Assembly: GCA_905233145.1 (NCBI GenBank)
Contig: CAJODI010000030.1
Location: 1 to 63,431 of the forward strand
Length of the DNA: 63,431 bases
Reading direction: 5' to 3'
Source: an uncultured Ruminococcus sp.
Lineage (GTDB): Bacteria > Bacillota > Clostridia > Oscillospirales > Acutalibacteraceae
A program made the position numbers and the translations under genes. Each line of letters opens with the position of its first letter. Position 1 is the stretch's first letter. This document shows, in pieces, positions 14,771 to 22,537 of the stretch. The notes under the pieces are model-generated. The model saw only the letters and a program-made list of their open reading frames with translations. It was not told where the DNA came from and searched no databases.

Positions 14771-16111
14771 TCAAATACTATAATCAAGTGTACGTTCGTC
14801 GATAACACGTCTGGATTTGTGCTCCGAGCGGGTGTCAAGACCGCCGTCGGGACGCACGACGACTCTCGCCGGCTTCACGCCGATACGCGCCTTCAAAGCC
14901 GCTGTCACCTCTGCCGCTACCTCGTCATCAGACTTTGGATTATCGGCATTCTTTTCGATTTCAACGGCGTACTTATTGGTGAAATCCCTCTCAAAGATCC
15001 TGATAAGATATTCGCCGGTAATACCGTTATGCTCGCGGATGACAGCCTCAATGTCGCTCGGGAACACGTTTACTGCGGAAACGATGAACATGTCGTCTTT
15101 TCTGCCCAGAATATGGATCCTGCCGTGAGTTCTGCCGCAGGAGCATTTTGTGTTGTCAATACGTCCGATGTCGCCTGTGCGGAAACGGATAAGCGGACGA
15201 GCGTGCTTTCTGAGGGTCGTGAATACCAGCTCACCGACCTGACCCGGCTCCAAAATCTCACCGGTGTGGATGTCAATGGTTTCAACCAGAATATGATTCT
15301 CGGCGATGTGAAGTCCGTCCTTAGCCTCGCACATTGCGGCGCAGGCTCCGAAAATGTCAGACAAGCCGTAGAAATCGTAAACCTCCGCTCCCCAAATATC
15401 TTCGATAGCCTTTCTGGTGGCGTCGATCGAGCCGCCAAGCTCGCCGGCAACGATGATTTTTTTGATGTTCAAATCCTTTTTGGGATCAATGCCGCTCTTG
15501 AGAGCTTTTTCGCCGAGCTGCCACGCGTAAGACGGAGAAGTCCAGATAACGGTGGGCTGATAGGTTTTCAGGACGAACAGGAGTCGTTCGCTGGGCAGCG
15601 TGCCGCCCCAAATGCAAAGTGCTCCGAGATTTTGCGCGCCGATAACGTCGGGACCGCCGACGTACAGCGAGAAGTTGAGCGCATGAACATAGCGGTCGTT
15701 TGGACGCATACCGATCTGCCAGAACCAGCGGCTTTCGGTGTCCTGAAATTCGTCAAAGTCCTTCTTGGTAAACGGGCTCATGGTGGGAACCCCGGTTGAA
15801 CCGGACGAGGTGGAAATGAACACCACGTCCTCCTCGGGGACAGCCGCAAGCTCTCCTAAAAATGAGCCCACGCCCTGAGTGTCGCGCTGAGTTTTCTTGT
15901 TTATAAACGGGAACTTTTGAATATCCTTGAGGGTTTTGATGTCCTCGGGCTTTACGCCTGTCTCATCAAAGCTGCGCTTGTAATACGGCGAGTTTTCGTA
16001 GGCGAATTTTACGATCTCCTGCAAATCCGCAAGCTGTCTTTTTTCAAGCTCCTCGCGGGGCAGGGTCTCAAGCTCTTCGTCCCAGAATTTATTATTGATA
16101 TCTCTGCTCAT
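14771..16111 (-). CDS. PaaK-like acyl-CoA ligase (phenylacetate-CoA ligase family)
   Basis: ANL-superfamily adenylate-forming enzyme of 446 residues, the usual length for PaaK. The phosphate-binding loop STSSGSTGVPT lies near residue 100, and YGLSDIFG and the FRTGDIGR hinge motif follow. A small metal-site-like CSCGRTHGRI is also present, as in many PaaK proteins. Next to an oxidoreductase making acyl-CoA, the enzyme could run in reverse to give ATP, CoA and a free acid, or activate a carboxylic acid. AAGGAG lies nine bases before the ATG. It is 13 bases after the beta subunit. Confidence 0.9.
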   Translation of the reverse strand: MSRDINNKFWDEELETLPREELEKRQLADLQEIVKFAYENSPYYKRSFDETGVKPEDIKTLKDIQKFPFINKKTQRDTQGVGSFLGELAAVPEEDVVFISTSSGSTGVPTMSPFTKKDFDEFQDTESRWFWQIGMRPNDRYVHALNFSLYVGGPDVIGAQNLGALCIWGGTLPSERLLFVLKTYQPTVIWTSPSYAWQLGEKALKSGIDPKKDLNIKKIIVAGELGGSIDATRKAIEDIWGAEVYDFYGLSDIFGACAAMCEAKDGLHIAENHILVETIDIHTGEILEPGQVGELVFTTLRKHARPLIRFRTGDIGRIDNTKCSCGRTHGRIHILGRKDDMFIVSAVNVFPSDIEAVIREHNGITGEYLIRIFERDFTNKYAVEIEKNADNPKSDDEVAAEVTAALKARIGVKPARVVVRPDGGLDTRSEHKSRRVIDERTLDYSI

Positions 16112-16124
16112 TGCTGATTACTCC

Positions 16125-17012
16125 TTATTTAAAACTGTTATTAATGAACTCCCATTTTTCATCGCGGGATCTTGTGATGATTTCTATGTCTGCGTCGGTC
16201 AGGTGCTTAAAGCGGCTCTGACGTTTGAGATAAGCCGAAACGTCCGAAAACTCCTTAGGGCGTCGGTTCAGCGTAAATTCGCCGTTCTCGTATTCGGCGA
16301 GGTACCAAAGACCGCAGTCAACGACCTCCTTGGCGATTTCAACGGTTTCGTCTGTTTTTACACCCCAGCCGGTGGGACAGGGCGCAAGAACGTGAATGTA
16401 CTTTGTGCCCCTGATATTCTTTGCCTTTTCCACCTTTCGCATAAAATCGTTGATATATCCCACGCTTGCAGTAGCGGCGTAGGGTATTCCGTGGGCGGCG
16501 ACTATCTCAAAAAGATTCTTCTTGGGTCTGAGGTTGCCGCGGATGTTTTTGCCTGCGGGAGTGGTGGTCGTCCTTGCGCCAAAAGGCGTCAGCGAGCTTT
16601 TTTGGATACCCGTGTTCATATAGGCTTCGTTGTCGTAGCAGATATAGAGGATATCGTCATTGCGGTCTATCGCTCCCGACAAAGCCTGCAAACCGATGTC
16701 AGCCGTGCCGCCGTCGCCTGCAAAGCCCACCGCGTGAAAGTCGGTGATACCCTGTGCTCTGAGTCCGGCTTCAACGCCTGTCAGCATGGAAGCGGTTCCG
16801 GCAAAGGTGGATATAATGGCATTGTTGCCGAAGCAAAGCTGAGGAAAGTTAAAGCCGACAGCCGACATACAGCCTGCCGGAAGAACGGCGACGGCGTTTT
16901 CGCCCAAAACCTTTAGAGCGATTCGCACCGCGAGGCTTCCTCCGCAGCCGGCGCACGCCTTGTGACCGTAGAAAAACTCGGTTTCGTTGAGCGTTTTTGC
17001 GTTAATTGCCAT
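16125..17012 (-). CDS. 2-oxoacid:ferredoxin oxidoreductase, beta (thiamine-diphosphate) subunit
   Basis: About 295 residues. CAGCGGS near the N-terminus supplies iron-sulfur ligand cysteines of the PorB type, and GFAGDGGTADIG is the thiamine-diphosphate/Mg motif (GDG...). YDNEAYMNTGIQKSS and PCPTGWGVK are conserved in pyruvate and related oxidoreductases. The enzyme decarboxylates a 2-oxoacid to acyl-CoA and reduces ferredoxin. ATG at 17012, preceded by GGCGGTG, overlaps the alpha-subunit stop by 11 bases. Confidence 0.93.
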   Translation of the reverse strand: MAINAKTLNETEFFYGHKACAGCGGSLAVRIALKVLGENAVAVLPAGCMSAVGFNFPQLCFGNNAIISTFAGTASMLTGVEAGLRAQGITDFHAVGFAGDGGTADIGLQALSGAIDRNDDILYICYDNEAYMNTGIQKSSLTPFGARTTTTPAGKNIRGNLRPKKNLFEIVAAHGIPYAATASVGYINDFMRKVEKAKNIRGTKYIHVLAPCPTGWGVKTDETVEIAKEVVDCGLWYLAEYENGEFTLNRRPKEFSDVSAYLKRQSRFKHLTDADIEIITRSRDEKWEFINNSFK

Positions 17013-18174
17013 TTGTTTCACCGCCGATCCCTAAGAATTTTACCGTTGACTGCTGCTGTTCCAGCTCGTCAAAGATAATTTTTATTTCTTCTTTATAAAT
17101 ATTTCTGCCGCCGAGACCGCCGATATAATCGGAGCTCGGAATACGGAGCTTTGCCTTTTGCAGCGCCGAGTTGACGTTGGTGTAGACCGTGCCCTCGTTG
17201 CCAAAGGAAATGTCCTTTTCCAACACCGCGACTGCTTTTGCATTCTTTACGGTTGCAGCTATCTCCTCGTTTGGGAACGGACGGAGGTAACGCAGTCTCA
17301 GCAAGCCTACCCGACTGCCCTCTTTTCTTAGTTCGTCAACAACCTCACGAACCAAACCCGAGAGGCTGCCGAGGGTAATTAAAATATAATCAGCGTCCTC
17401 GGTTCGATAACTTTCGGTCAAGCCGGTGTAACGTCTGCCGAAAATTTTTGCAAAGCGTTCCTCTGCTTCACCAATGATTTTGGAAGCGTTCAGAATTCCG
17501 AGGTGCTCCCTGTGTTTAAAAAACGCGTTGGTGTCGGGACCGGCTGAAAAAGCAAGGTTGCGCGGTTTTTGCAGATCCATTTTGTTATCTGTTTGATATT
17601 TCGGAAGAAAAGCGTCCGCCTGTTCCGCTGTCGGAACGTCAACCACTTCATAGGTATGGGTAAGGACAAAACCGTCGAGATTTGCCATAAACGGCGTGCT
17701 TACGTCCTTGTGCTCGGCGATATAAAAGCTCATCAATGCCAAATCGAGTGCTTCCTGCGCGTTGCAGGCATACGCCTGGATCCAGCCACTGTCAAGCTGA
17801 GAGATCGAGTCGCGCTGGTCGCCGTATATGTTCCAGGGCAACGCGGTGGAACGGTTGGCGTTCATCATAACGATCGGGAACCTACCGCCTGCCGCGTAGG
17901 GCAGACACTCCGCCATATAAAGCAAGCCCTGAGAGGAGGTCGCGGTGAACGCCCTCGCGCCGACCGAGGACGCGCCAATCGCACAGGACAGCGCGGAATG
18001 CTCGGATTCCACATGAATGAACTCCGCGTTCAGGCTGCCGTCCTCAACAAATTCGGAGAGCTTTTCGACCACGATAGTTTGCGGCGTGATCGGATAGGCG
18101 GAGATCACCTGCGGACGCGCAAGGCGAACGCCGTATGCAAACGCCTCGTTGCCCGATAAAAATTTTTTTGCCAC
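17002..18174 (-). CDS. 2-oxoacid:ferredoxin oxidoreductase, alpha subunit
   Basis: About 390 residues of the PorA type: SGNEAFAYGVRLARPQVISA, YPITPQT and VESEHSALSCAIGASSVGAR near the N-terminus (pyrimidine-binding domain), and a C-terminal transketolase-like domain ending GGLGGRNIY. The start is taken as GTG at 18174, which overlaps the delta subunit stop (TAGTG) with GGAGG ten bases upstream; the longer reading would run back inside the delta gene. Gene order gamma-delta-alpha-beta matches archaeal and clostridial POR/VOR operons. The substrate 2-oxoacid cannot be read from sequence. Confidence 0.93.
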   Translation of the reverse strand: MAKKFLSGNEAFAYGVRLARPQVISAYPITPQTIVVEKLSEFVEDGSLNAEFIHVESEHSALSCAIGASSVGARAFTATSSQGLLYMAECLPYAAGGRFPIVMMNANRSTALPWNIYGDQRDSISQLDSGWIQAYACNAQEALDLALMSFYIAEHKDVSTPFMANLDGFVLTHTYEVVDVPTAEQADAFLPKYQTDNKMDLQKPRNLAFSAGPDTNAFFKHREHLGILNASKIIGEAEERFAKIFGRRYTGLTESYRTEDADYILITLGSLSGLVREVVDELRKEGSRVGLLRLRYLRPFPNEEIAATVKNAKAVAVLEKDISFGNEGTVYTNVNSALQKAKLRIPSSDYIGGLGGRNIYKEEIKIIFDELEQQQSTVKFLGIGGETNGN

Positions 18175-18464
18175 TACTTTTCCGCCTCCATTTTTATCGC
18201 CTGGAGCTTGCAGATTTTTGCGCAAATGCCGCAGCCCTTGCAAAAGTCGTAATCTATACCGACCTTACTGTCCTCACGGAAAATCACGCCGTCGGGACAG
18301 TAAAGGTAACAATTCAAACAGCCGACGCATTTTTGAGCGTCTATCACGGGGCGGACGTTGCGCCAGCCAGCGTTTTTTGTGACGAGATAGCCTGCCTCAT
18401 AAGCGGTCGCTTCGGGAATGTCATCATAAGAAGTCGGGACGAAATCCCTCAGATAAGGCTTCAT
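18174..18464 (-). CDS. 2-oxoacid:ferredoxin oxidoreductase, delta (ferredoxin) subunit
   Basis: A 96-residue protein with two [4Fe-4S] motifs, CVGCLNCYLYC and CKGCGICAKIC, the 2[4Fe-4S] delta subunit that relays electrons to external ferredoxin. It starts at an ATG that overlaps the gamma stop (ATGA), preceded by GAGG, and its stop overlaps the alpha start, so all subunits are coupled. Confidence 0.94.
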   Translation of the reverse strand: MKPYLRDFVPTSYDDIPEATAYEAGYLVTKNAGWRNVRPVIDAQKCVGCLNCYLYCPDGVIFREDSKVGIDYDFCKGCGICAKICKLQAIKMEAEK

Positions 18465-18982
18465 GCGACAACCTCCTCAAAAGCTGCCTTGACAGCGGCG
18501 ATATTCTTTTCGTGCAGGCGGTGCGGCATTGTTTGACGTATTGCTTTGTTGATATCTTCAAGTGTTATTTCACGTGACACCGCCGCAAACGCGCCGAGAA
18601 GAATCGTATTGGTAATAGGCAAGCCCAAAATCCGCGCGGCAATACCGTCTCCGTCAAGCGTGATCACACGCGGATCCTCGAAAGTTTTCTTTGTATTCAA
18701 AAGTATTATTCCGTTTTGCTTTAGCTCACGGAAGGATTTTTCGTTAAAAAGCGTATCGTCAAGAAAAATACTGTAGTTTGATCTTGTGATCTCGCTGCGG
18801 TTGCCTATCGGTTTTTTGTCAAGCTTTGTAAACGCGCGTATGGGCGCGCCTCTGCGCTCGGGACCAAAGGAGGGGAAAGCCAGCGCGTAGGCGTTATCCT
18901 TCAGCGAATACGCGTCGCCAAGAAGTCTTGCTGCGGTAAAGGCTCCCTGACCTCCTCTGCCGTGCCATAAAATTTCTGTCAT
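18461..18982 (-). CDS. 2-oxoacid:ferredoxin oxidoreductase, gamma subunit
   Basis: A 173-residue PorG-type subunit: GRGGQGAFTAARLLGDA at the N-terminus, FPSFGPERRGAPI and NRSEI are family hallmarks (CoA-binding gamma domain). GAGGAGA precedes the ATG. It begins 12 bases after the permease gene stop, so the oxidoreductase is part of the same transcript as the importer. Confidence 0.94.
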   Translation of the reverse strand: MTEILWHGRGGQGAFTAARLLGDAYSLKDNAYALAFPSFGPERRGAPIRAFTKLDKKPIGNRSEITRSNYSIFLDDTLFNEKSFRELKQNGIILLNTKKTFEDPRVITLDGDGIAARILGLPITNTILLGAFAAVSREITLEDINKAIRQTMPHRLHEKNIAAVKAAFEEVVA

Positions 18983-18994
18983 GCTTTTGTCTCC

Positions 18995-19915
18995 TCAGTG
19001 CTTCCAGCGAAGCAGATATTTTTGGATTTTGTTAAATACGAACGAAATGACGACGATCACAATGCCGATCACGATCAAGCCGACGAGCGTTCTTGTGTAG
19101 TCGCCGAGATCGGAATAATTTTTGATGTAGTAGCCCAGTCCGCTCTGCGCTCCGATCATCTCAGCCGAGGTCAGCAGGACAAACGAAACGGTGAGTCCCT
19201 GATTGCAGCCGATAAAGATTTGCTGCAGGGACGCCGGGAGAATAACAGAAAACAGCATGGTTATTTTTCCGACGTTAAGCACCTTTGCGGAGTCGATCGT
19301 TTTTTTGTCAACATTCATTACGCCGCTCATTGTGCCTGCCAGCACCGGCCAAAAGGTCGCGAGGAAAATGACGAACACCGAGACCGAACGGAATGTCGGC
19401 AACAAAGCGATGCCATAGGGAATGTAGACAATAGGCGGGATCGCGCCGAGGAATTTTGAGATATAGGTCGCGACGTTTCCGAGCCTCTCGCTTGATCCGA
19501 GCAGCAAGCCGAGAATGATCGCCGCTGCCGCTGCAAGCAGATAGCCCTGCAAGATAATGCCGACCGAGCTGAAAATGTTGGTGATGATTTTTTCGCAGTC
19601 GCCGATCAGCTGCCAGAAAACTCTTCCCGGCGGCGGAAACAACGCGGGCTTGAGCAAATTGAATTTTGCGGTTGCCAATGTCCACGCGATCAACAGACCG
19701 TAAATAAAGCTTACAATGTCAACGAAGAGCGTCAAGCCGATCGGCTTTTTGATGAACGAGGATACGATCAGCGTCAAAATCTCCACGCCCACAGCAAACC
19801 ATACTACGTATTGCGCATAGGTGTCGCCGCTGAGCTTATCAGGCAGAAGCCGGATAAGCAAAAATACGATAAAGAGTAAGTGAACCAATCTGAGGTATCT
19901 CTTTTTGAATGTCAT
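18995..19915 (-). CDS. ABC transporter permease, TauC/SsuC/NrtB type
   Basis: A 306-residue permease with six or more hydrophobic helices and the EAA-type coupling loop near residues 210-235 (TIDSAKVLNVGKITMLFSVI, followed by LPASLQQI), as in nitrate/sulfonate/taurine importers. The N-terminal 70 residues form an additional hydrophobic region that makes it somewhat longer than the 250-260 residues usual for SsuC. The ATG overlaps the ATPase stop (TAATG). It is co-transcribed with the ATPase, binding protein and oxidoreductase. Confidence 0.88.
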   Translation of the reverse strand: MTFKKRYLRLVHLLFIVFLLIRLLPDKLSGDTYAQYVVWFAVGVEILTLIVSSFIKKPIGLTLFVDIVSFIYGLLIAWTLATAKFNLLKPALFPPPGRVFWQLIGDCEKIITNIFSSVGIILQGYLLAAAAAIILGLLLGSSERLGNVATYISKFLGAIPPIVYIPYGIALLPTFRSVSVFVIFLATFWPVLAGTMSGVMNVDKKTIDSAKVLNVGKITMLFSVILPASLQQIFIGCNQGLTVSFVLLTSAEMIGAQSGLGYYIKNYSDLGDYTRTLVGLIVIGIVIVVISFVFNKIQKYLLRWKH

Positions 19916-20727
19916 TACAGCACCACCTCGTCTCCGCCGATTTTGCTGACGATGTCGCTGTAGAACATCGCAAGCAGCTTATTTCTGAACTGATTGTACT
20001 CCTGCGTCTGAACAAGCTCGGCGCGGTTGCGCGGACGATCGAAGGGAACCTTGATCTCACTATACACCTGACCGGGATTTGCGGTCATCATCACGATCTT
20101 ATCCGAGAGCAGGATAGCCTCGTCGATATCGTGAGTAACAAACACAACGGTTTTTCTCGCGCCCGTTCCGTCGCCCTCCCACAGCTCCAGCAGCAGCTCC
20201 TGCAAAATGGTGCGGTTTTTTGCGTCTATCGCGCCGAACGGTTCATCCATCAGGAGAATGTCGGTGTCCATCGCCAATGCTCTTGCGATCGCTACGCGCT
20301 GCTGCATTCCGCCCGAAAGCTGTGAGGGGTATTTGTTTTTAAAGCCTTCCAGTCCGACCTTCTCCAAAAACTCGTCGGCGATTTTCAGGCGTTCGGTTCT
20401 GCTTGCGTCTTTGTTGACCTGCTTGATACCGAAGGCAACGTTTTTGCGAGCGGTCATCCACGGAAAGAGCGAATAGTGCTGGAACACAACGCCTCTGTCG
20501 GTGCCGGTGCCGCGGATCGGCTCGCCGTTGATCAAAATCTCGCCTGCTGTCGGCGTGTTGATACCCTCCAAAATGCTGAGCAGTGTGCTTTTGCCGCAGC
20601 CGCTTGAGCCGATAACGCTGACAAACTCGCCGTCCTCAATGGAAAAGCTGACGTTTTTAAGCGCGGTAAAGCGGTTCTTTTTTTCTGTATAGTCAACCGT
20701 TAAATTGTTTATCTCTATCTTGCTCAT
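19915..20727 (-). CDS. ABC transporter ATP-binding protein, TauB/SsuB/NrtD type
   Basis: A 270-residue ATPase: Walker A GSSGCGKST, the Q-loop in VFQHYSLFPWMT, the signature LSGGMQQRVAIARAL, Walker B DILLMDEPF and switch His in FVTHD. The best family fit is the nitrate/sulfonate/taurine group. A weak ribosome-binding site precedes the ATG 24 bases after the binding-protein gene. Confidence 0.9.
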   Translation of the reverse strand: MSKIEINNLTVDYTEKKNRFTALKNVSFSIEDGEFVSVIGSSGCGKSTLLSILEGINTPTAGEILINGEPIRGTGTDRGVVFQHYSLFPWMTARKNVAFGIKQVNKDASRTERLKIADEFLEKVGLEGFKNKYPSQLSGGMQQRVAIARALAMDTDILLMDEPFGAIDAKNRTILQELLLELWEGDGTGARKTVVFVTHDIDEAILLSDKIVMMTANPGQVYSEIKVPFDRPRNRAELVQTQEYNQFRNKLLAMFYSDIVSKIGGDEVVL

Positions 20728-20751
20728 ATAGGATCATCTCAGTTTATAATC

Positions 20752-21858
20752 TTATTCAAATTCTTCAAAGTGCTTTTGAAGCTCGGCGTATACCTTGTCG
20801 CCGGGATTTTCTTTTATCAGGCTTTCGAGAGCGTTCTTATAGATATCGGTGTTATACAGCTTGTCGATATCATAATCCTCGGCATAGCCAAGCTCTACGA
20901 TCGAATTTTTCAGAGTGACCGTACCCTGCTTGTCAGGGTCGGGAACAGAGGAACCGTAACCGCCGTAAACCTCGGTGTTGATAAGCTTTTCCTCTATATC
21001 AATATACTTTTTAACGTCATTAACGGTCTGCTCTTTGTTTTCCTGAGTAAACTTATATGCCTTGATCAGCGCGCGCTCAAAAGCGGTGTAGGAATTTGGA
21101 TACTTTGCAAGCGACTCGGTAGCGGCTACCTGACGGCAGCAGGGCTGATTTTCGAGGAGCTTTTCCTCGGAGCAGCGGTAAACGACCTTGTAGCCCTGGC
21201 TCTCTGCAAGCGAGGTGTAGGGCGAATACGCCGAAGCCGCGTCGATCGAATCGTTTTGGAGCGCGTTGTAGGCGTCCTTTTGGCTGTCAAAGTAGACGAT
21301 GTTTACCTTGTCCTCACCCTCGCCGATCTCGATCCCTTTGTCTTTCAAAAGGATTTGAAGCTCCGCGTCCTGAACTGAGTTTTTTACGGAAGCTACGTTT
21401 CTTCCCTTGAGGATCGAAACATCCCAGTCTGTCTTGCCTTCAACAAATTCGGGCTTGATCACATAGCCGTGGCCGTTTGTCATCTCGCCGCCGAAGATGG
21501 TGAGGTCGTGACCCTGACTTTGGAAGGTGAGGGTGGGAACGGAGCCGATAAAGGCAACGTCGAGCTTATCGTTCTCCAATCCGCTTGACAGCTCCGCTGC
21601 GGAAGAAAACAGGGTGAGCGTTACGTCGAGTCCTTCCTCCTCAAAAAAGCCTTCTTCTTTAGCGACAAAGCCGAGCAGGTGGGCGGTGGAGTTAAGATGA
21701 CCAAGGTTGAAGGTCTTTTTTTCAAGCTTTGCTTCACCGTTTGAAGCAGCCGCGGAGGTTTCAGGGGCTGCTGAGCTGTCTGTTGATGTATTACAGCCGG
21801 TAAAAGCGGCTGTTAAAAGTACGGCGGTAAGAAATGCCGTGATGAATTTTGTTTTCAT
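20752..21858 (-). CDS. ABC transporter substrate-binding lipoprotein, NMT1/TauA-like, with PCC motif
   Basis: A 368-residue lipoprotein with lipobox AAFTGC and an NMT1/SsuA-like fold: NLGHLNSTAHLLGFVAKEEG, GSVPTLTFQSQGHDL and the later VASVKNSVQDAELQILL. It should capture a small organic ligand, classically a sulfonate or taurine. One oddity is the vicinal cysteine motif ENQPCCRQVAAT at about residue 240. The gene lies directly after a small lipoprotein with three Asp-Cys-Cys motifs and behind a Cys/Met-rich leader ORF, which points to a sulfur compound as ligand, by inference. Confidence 0.85.
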   Translation of the reverse strand: MKTKFITAFLTAVLLTAAFTGCNTSTDSSAAPETSAAASNGEAKLEKKTFNLGHLNSTAHLLGFVAKEEGFFEEEGLDVTLTLFSSAAELSSGLENDKLDVAFIGSVPTLTFQSQGHDLTIFGGEMTNGHGYVIKPEFVEGKTDWDVSILKGRNVASVKNSVQDAELQILLKDKGIEIGEGEDKVNIVYFDSQKDAYNALQNDSIDAASAYSPYTSLAESQGYKVVYRCSEEKLLENQPCCRQVAATESLAKYPNSYTAFERALIKAYKFTQENKEQTVNDVKKYIDIEEKLINTEVYGGYGSSVPDPDKQGTVTLKNSIVELGYAEDYDIDKLYNTDIYKNALESLIKENPGDKVYAELQKHFEEFE

Positions 21859-21888
21859 ATTGATTCCCTTTCTTTGTGTCGATTTGTT

Positions 21889-22125
21889 TTATTTTCCCGC
21901 GCAGCAGTCGGGAACATCTGAGGCATTTGACGAGCTGCTGTCCGAATGCACTTTGTTTTTGCAGCAGTCGGGAAGCTCTGAGGCGGTTGTTTCCTTTTCC
22001 TTACAACAGTCGCTCGTTTCGCTTTCGCTGTGACTGCTTTCCGTTGACGCGCTTGTCGTTGCGCAGCCGCTTACGGTGAACGCAGCGACAAGTGCTGTGA
22101 TACAGACGATCAATATCTTTTTCAT
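21889..22125 (-). CDS. Small lipoprotein with three Asp-Cys-Cys motifs
   Basis: A 78-residue lipoprotein: a signal peptide with lipobox VSGC (lipid Cys at about 20), then a Ser/Glu/Thr-rich, probably unstructured chain with DCCKEK, DCCKNK and DCCAGK spaced about 20 residues apart. AAGGGAG precedes the ATG. It is first in the importer operon, 30 bases upstream of the binding protein. I know of no family match. Vicinal cysteines outside the membrane could hold a metal ion, form mixed disulfides with a thiol ligand, or deliver it to the PCC-bearing binding protein. These ideas are inference. Confidence 0.8.
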   Translation of the reverse strand: MKKILIVCITALVAAFTVSGCATTSASTESSHSESETSDCCKEKETTASELPDCCKNKVHSDSSSSNASDVPDCCAGK

Positions 22126-22150
22126 TTAATTACTCCCTTTCATACTGCAT

Positions 22151-22179
22151 AAAAAAACGGAAGTCATATGCTGACTTCC
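22151..22179 (-). terminator. Intrinsic terminator/attenuator between leader ORF and lipoprotein gene
   Basis: On the minus strand GGAAGTCA, five-base loop, TGACTTCC, then G and TTTTTTT (22151-22157). It lies 24 bases after the leader ORF stop and 26 before the lipoprotein ATG, so full transcripts of the operon must read through it. Confidence 0.88.
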
Positions 22180-22202
22180 TTAGTGAAACGCAGAACTGCC
22201 CT

Positions 22203-22298
22203 TCACATTCGGAGCGCACAGCAAGCCACAACGCAGAAAAATGCCCTTTGCTTTTTACACATAAATGTATTCATACACATTGTTGCATAGGTGGTCAT
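22203..22298 (-). CDS. Cys/Met-rich leader peptide (31 residues)
   Basis: A short ORF begins about 25 bases from the predicted transcription start with AAAGGAG eight bases before its ATG. The 31-residue peptide carries five Cys and five Met (segments MTTYATMCMNTFMCKK and FFCVVACCALRM). A perfect terminator follows at 22151-22179. Promoter, ribosome-binding site, residue-biased short ORF and terminator ahead of a biosynthetic or transport operon is the layout of ribosome-mediated attenuation, here most likely sensing Cys-tRNA (perhaps Met too). I did not find a clear antiterminator by eye. A functional Cys-rich peptide is the alternative. Confidence 0.65.
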   Translation of the reverse strand: MTTYATMCMNTFMCKKQRAFFCVVACCALRM

Positions 22299-22329
22299 GG
22301 CGTTTTCTCCTTTCGTTTTCAGTGAGATT

Positions 22330-22358
22330 ATTGTATCACGGCTTTTTCTTTTTGTCTA
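22330..22358 (-). promoter_or_regulatory. Promoter of the importer/oxidoreductase operon
   Basis: On the minus strand TAGACA (22353-22358), 17 bases, TACAAT (22330-22335), placing the start near 22323. Just upstream, ATCCTATAGG (22361-22370) contains the palindrome CCTATAGG; a second copy at 22390-22399 is partly made of the end of the neighbouring repeat element and may be chance. Confidence 0.7.
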
Positions 22359-22396
22359 ATATCCTATAGGTATAGTTGGTAATAGATTTATCCTAT

Positions 22397-22537
22397 AGGC
22401 AACACCGCACAATTCATGGCGCACGCCTTGCTTGCATATTATTCCGTCAGACTGCCCAAAAATCAGTATCCATACGTCAGTATGCACACTAAAATCTGAC
22501 TACGCAATCCGCGCACCGGAATTATGCGGTATTGCCT
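22397..22537. mobile_element. MITE-like element, family 1 (full length)
   Basis: Element of about 141 bp with terminal inverted repeats AGGCAACACCGCACAATTC and GAATTATGCGGTATTGCCT. The interior includes CGCACGCCTTGCTTGCATAT, TTCCGTCAGACTGCCCAAAA and CATACGTCAGTATGC, shared with copies at 32424, 43641 and 55566. It overlaps the 3' end of the amidohydrolase gene and supplies its stop codon. There is no transposase ORF. Confidence 0.85.

Noticed and set aside
14819-15799. Plus-strand ORF of 326 codons
   Set aside because: Lies fully antisense to the PaaK-like ligase with its intact motifs; composition and lack of domains show it is a shadow.
22361-22399. Pair of ATCCTATAGG direct repeats as a certain operator
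   Set aside because: The right-hand copy includes the first bases of the inserted element, so the repetition may be accidental; kept only as a weak suggestion.
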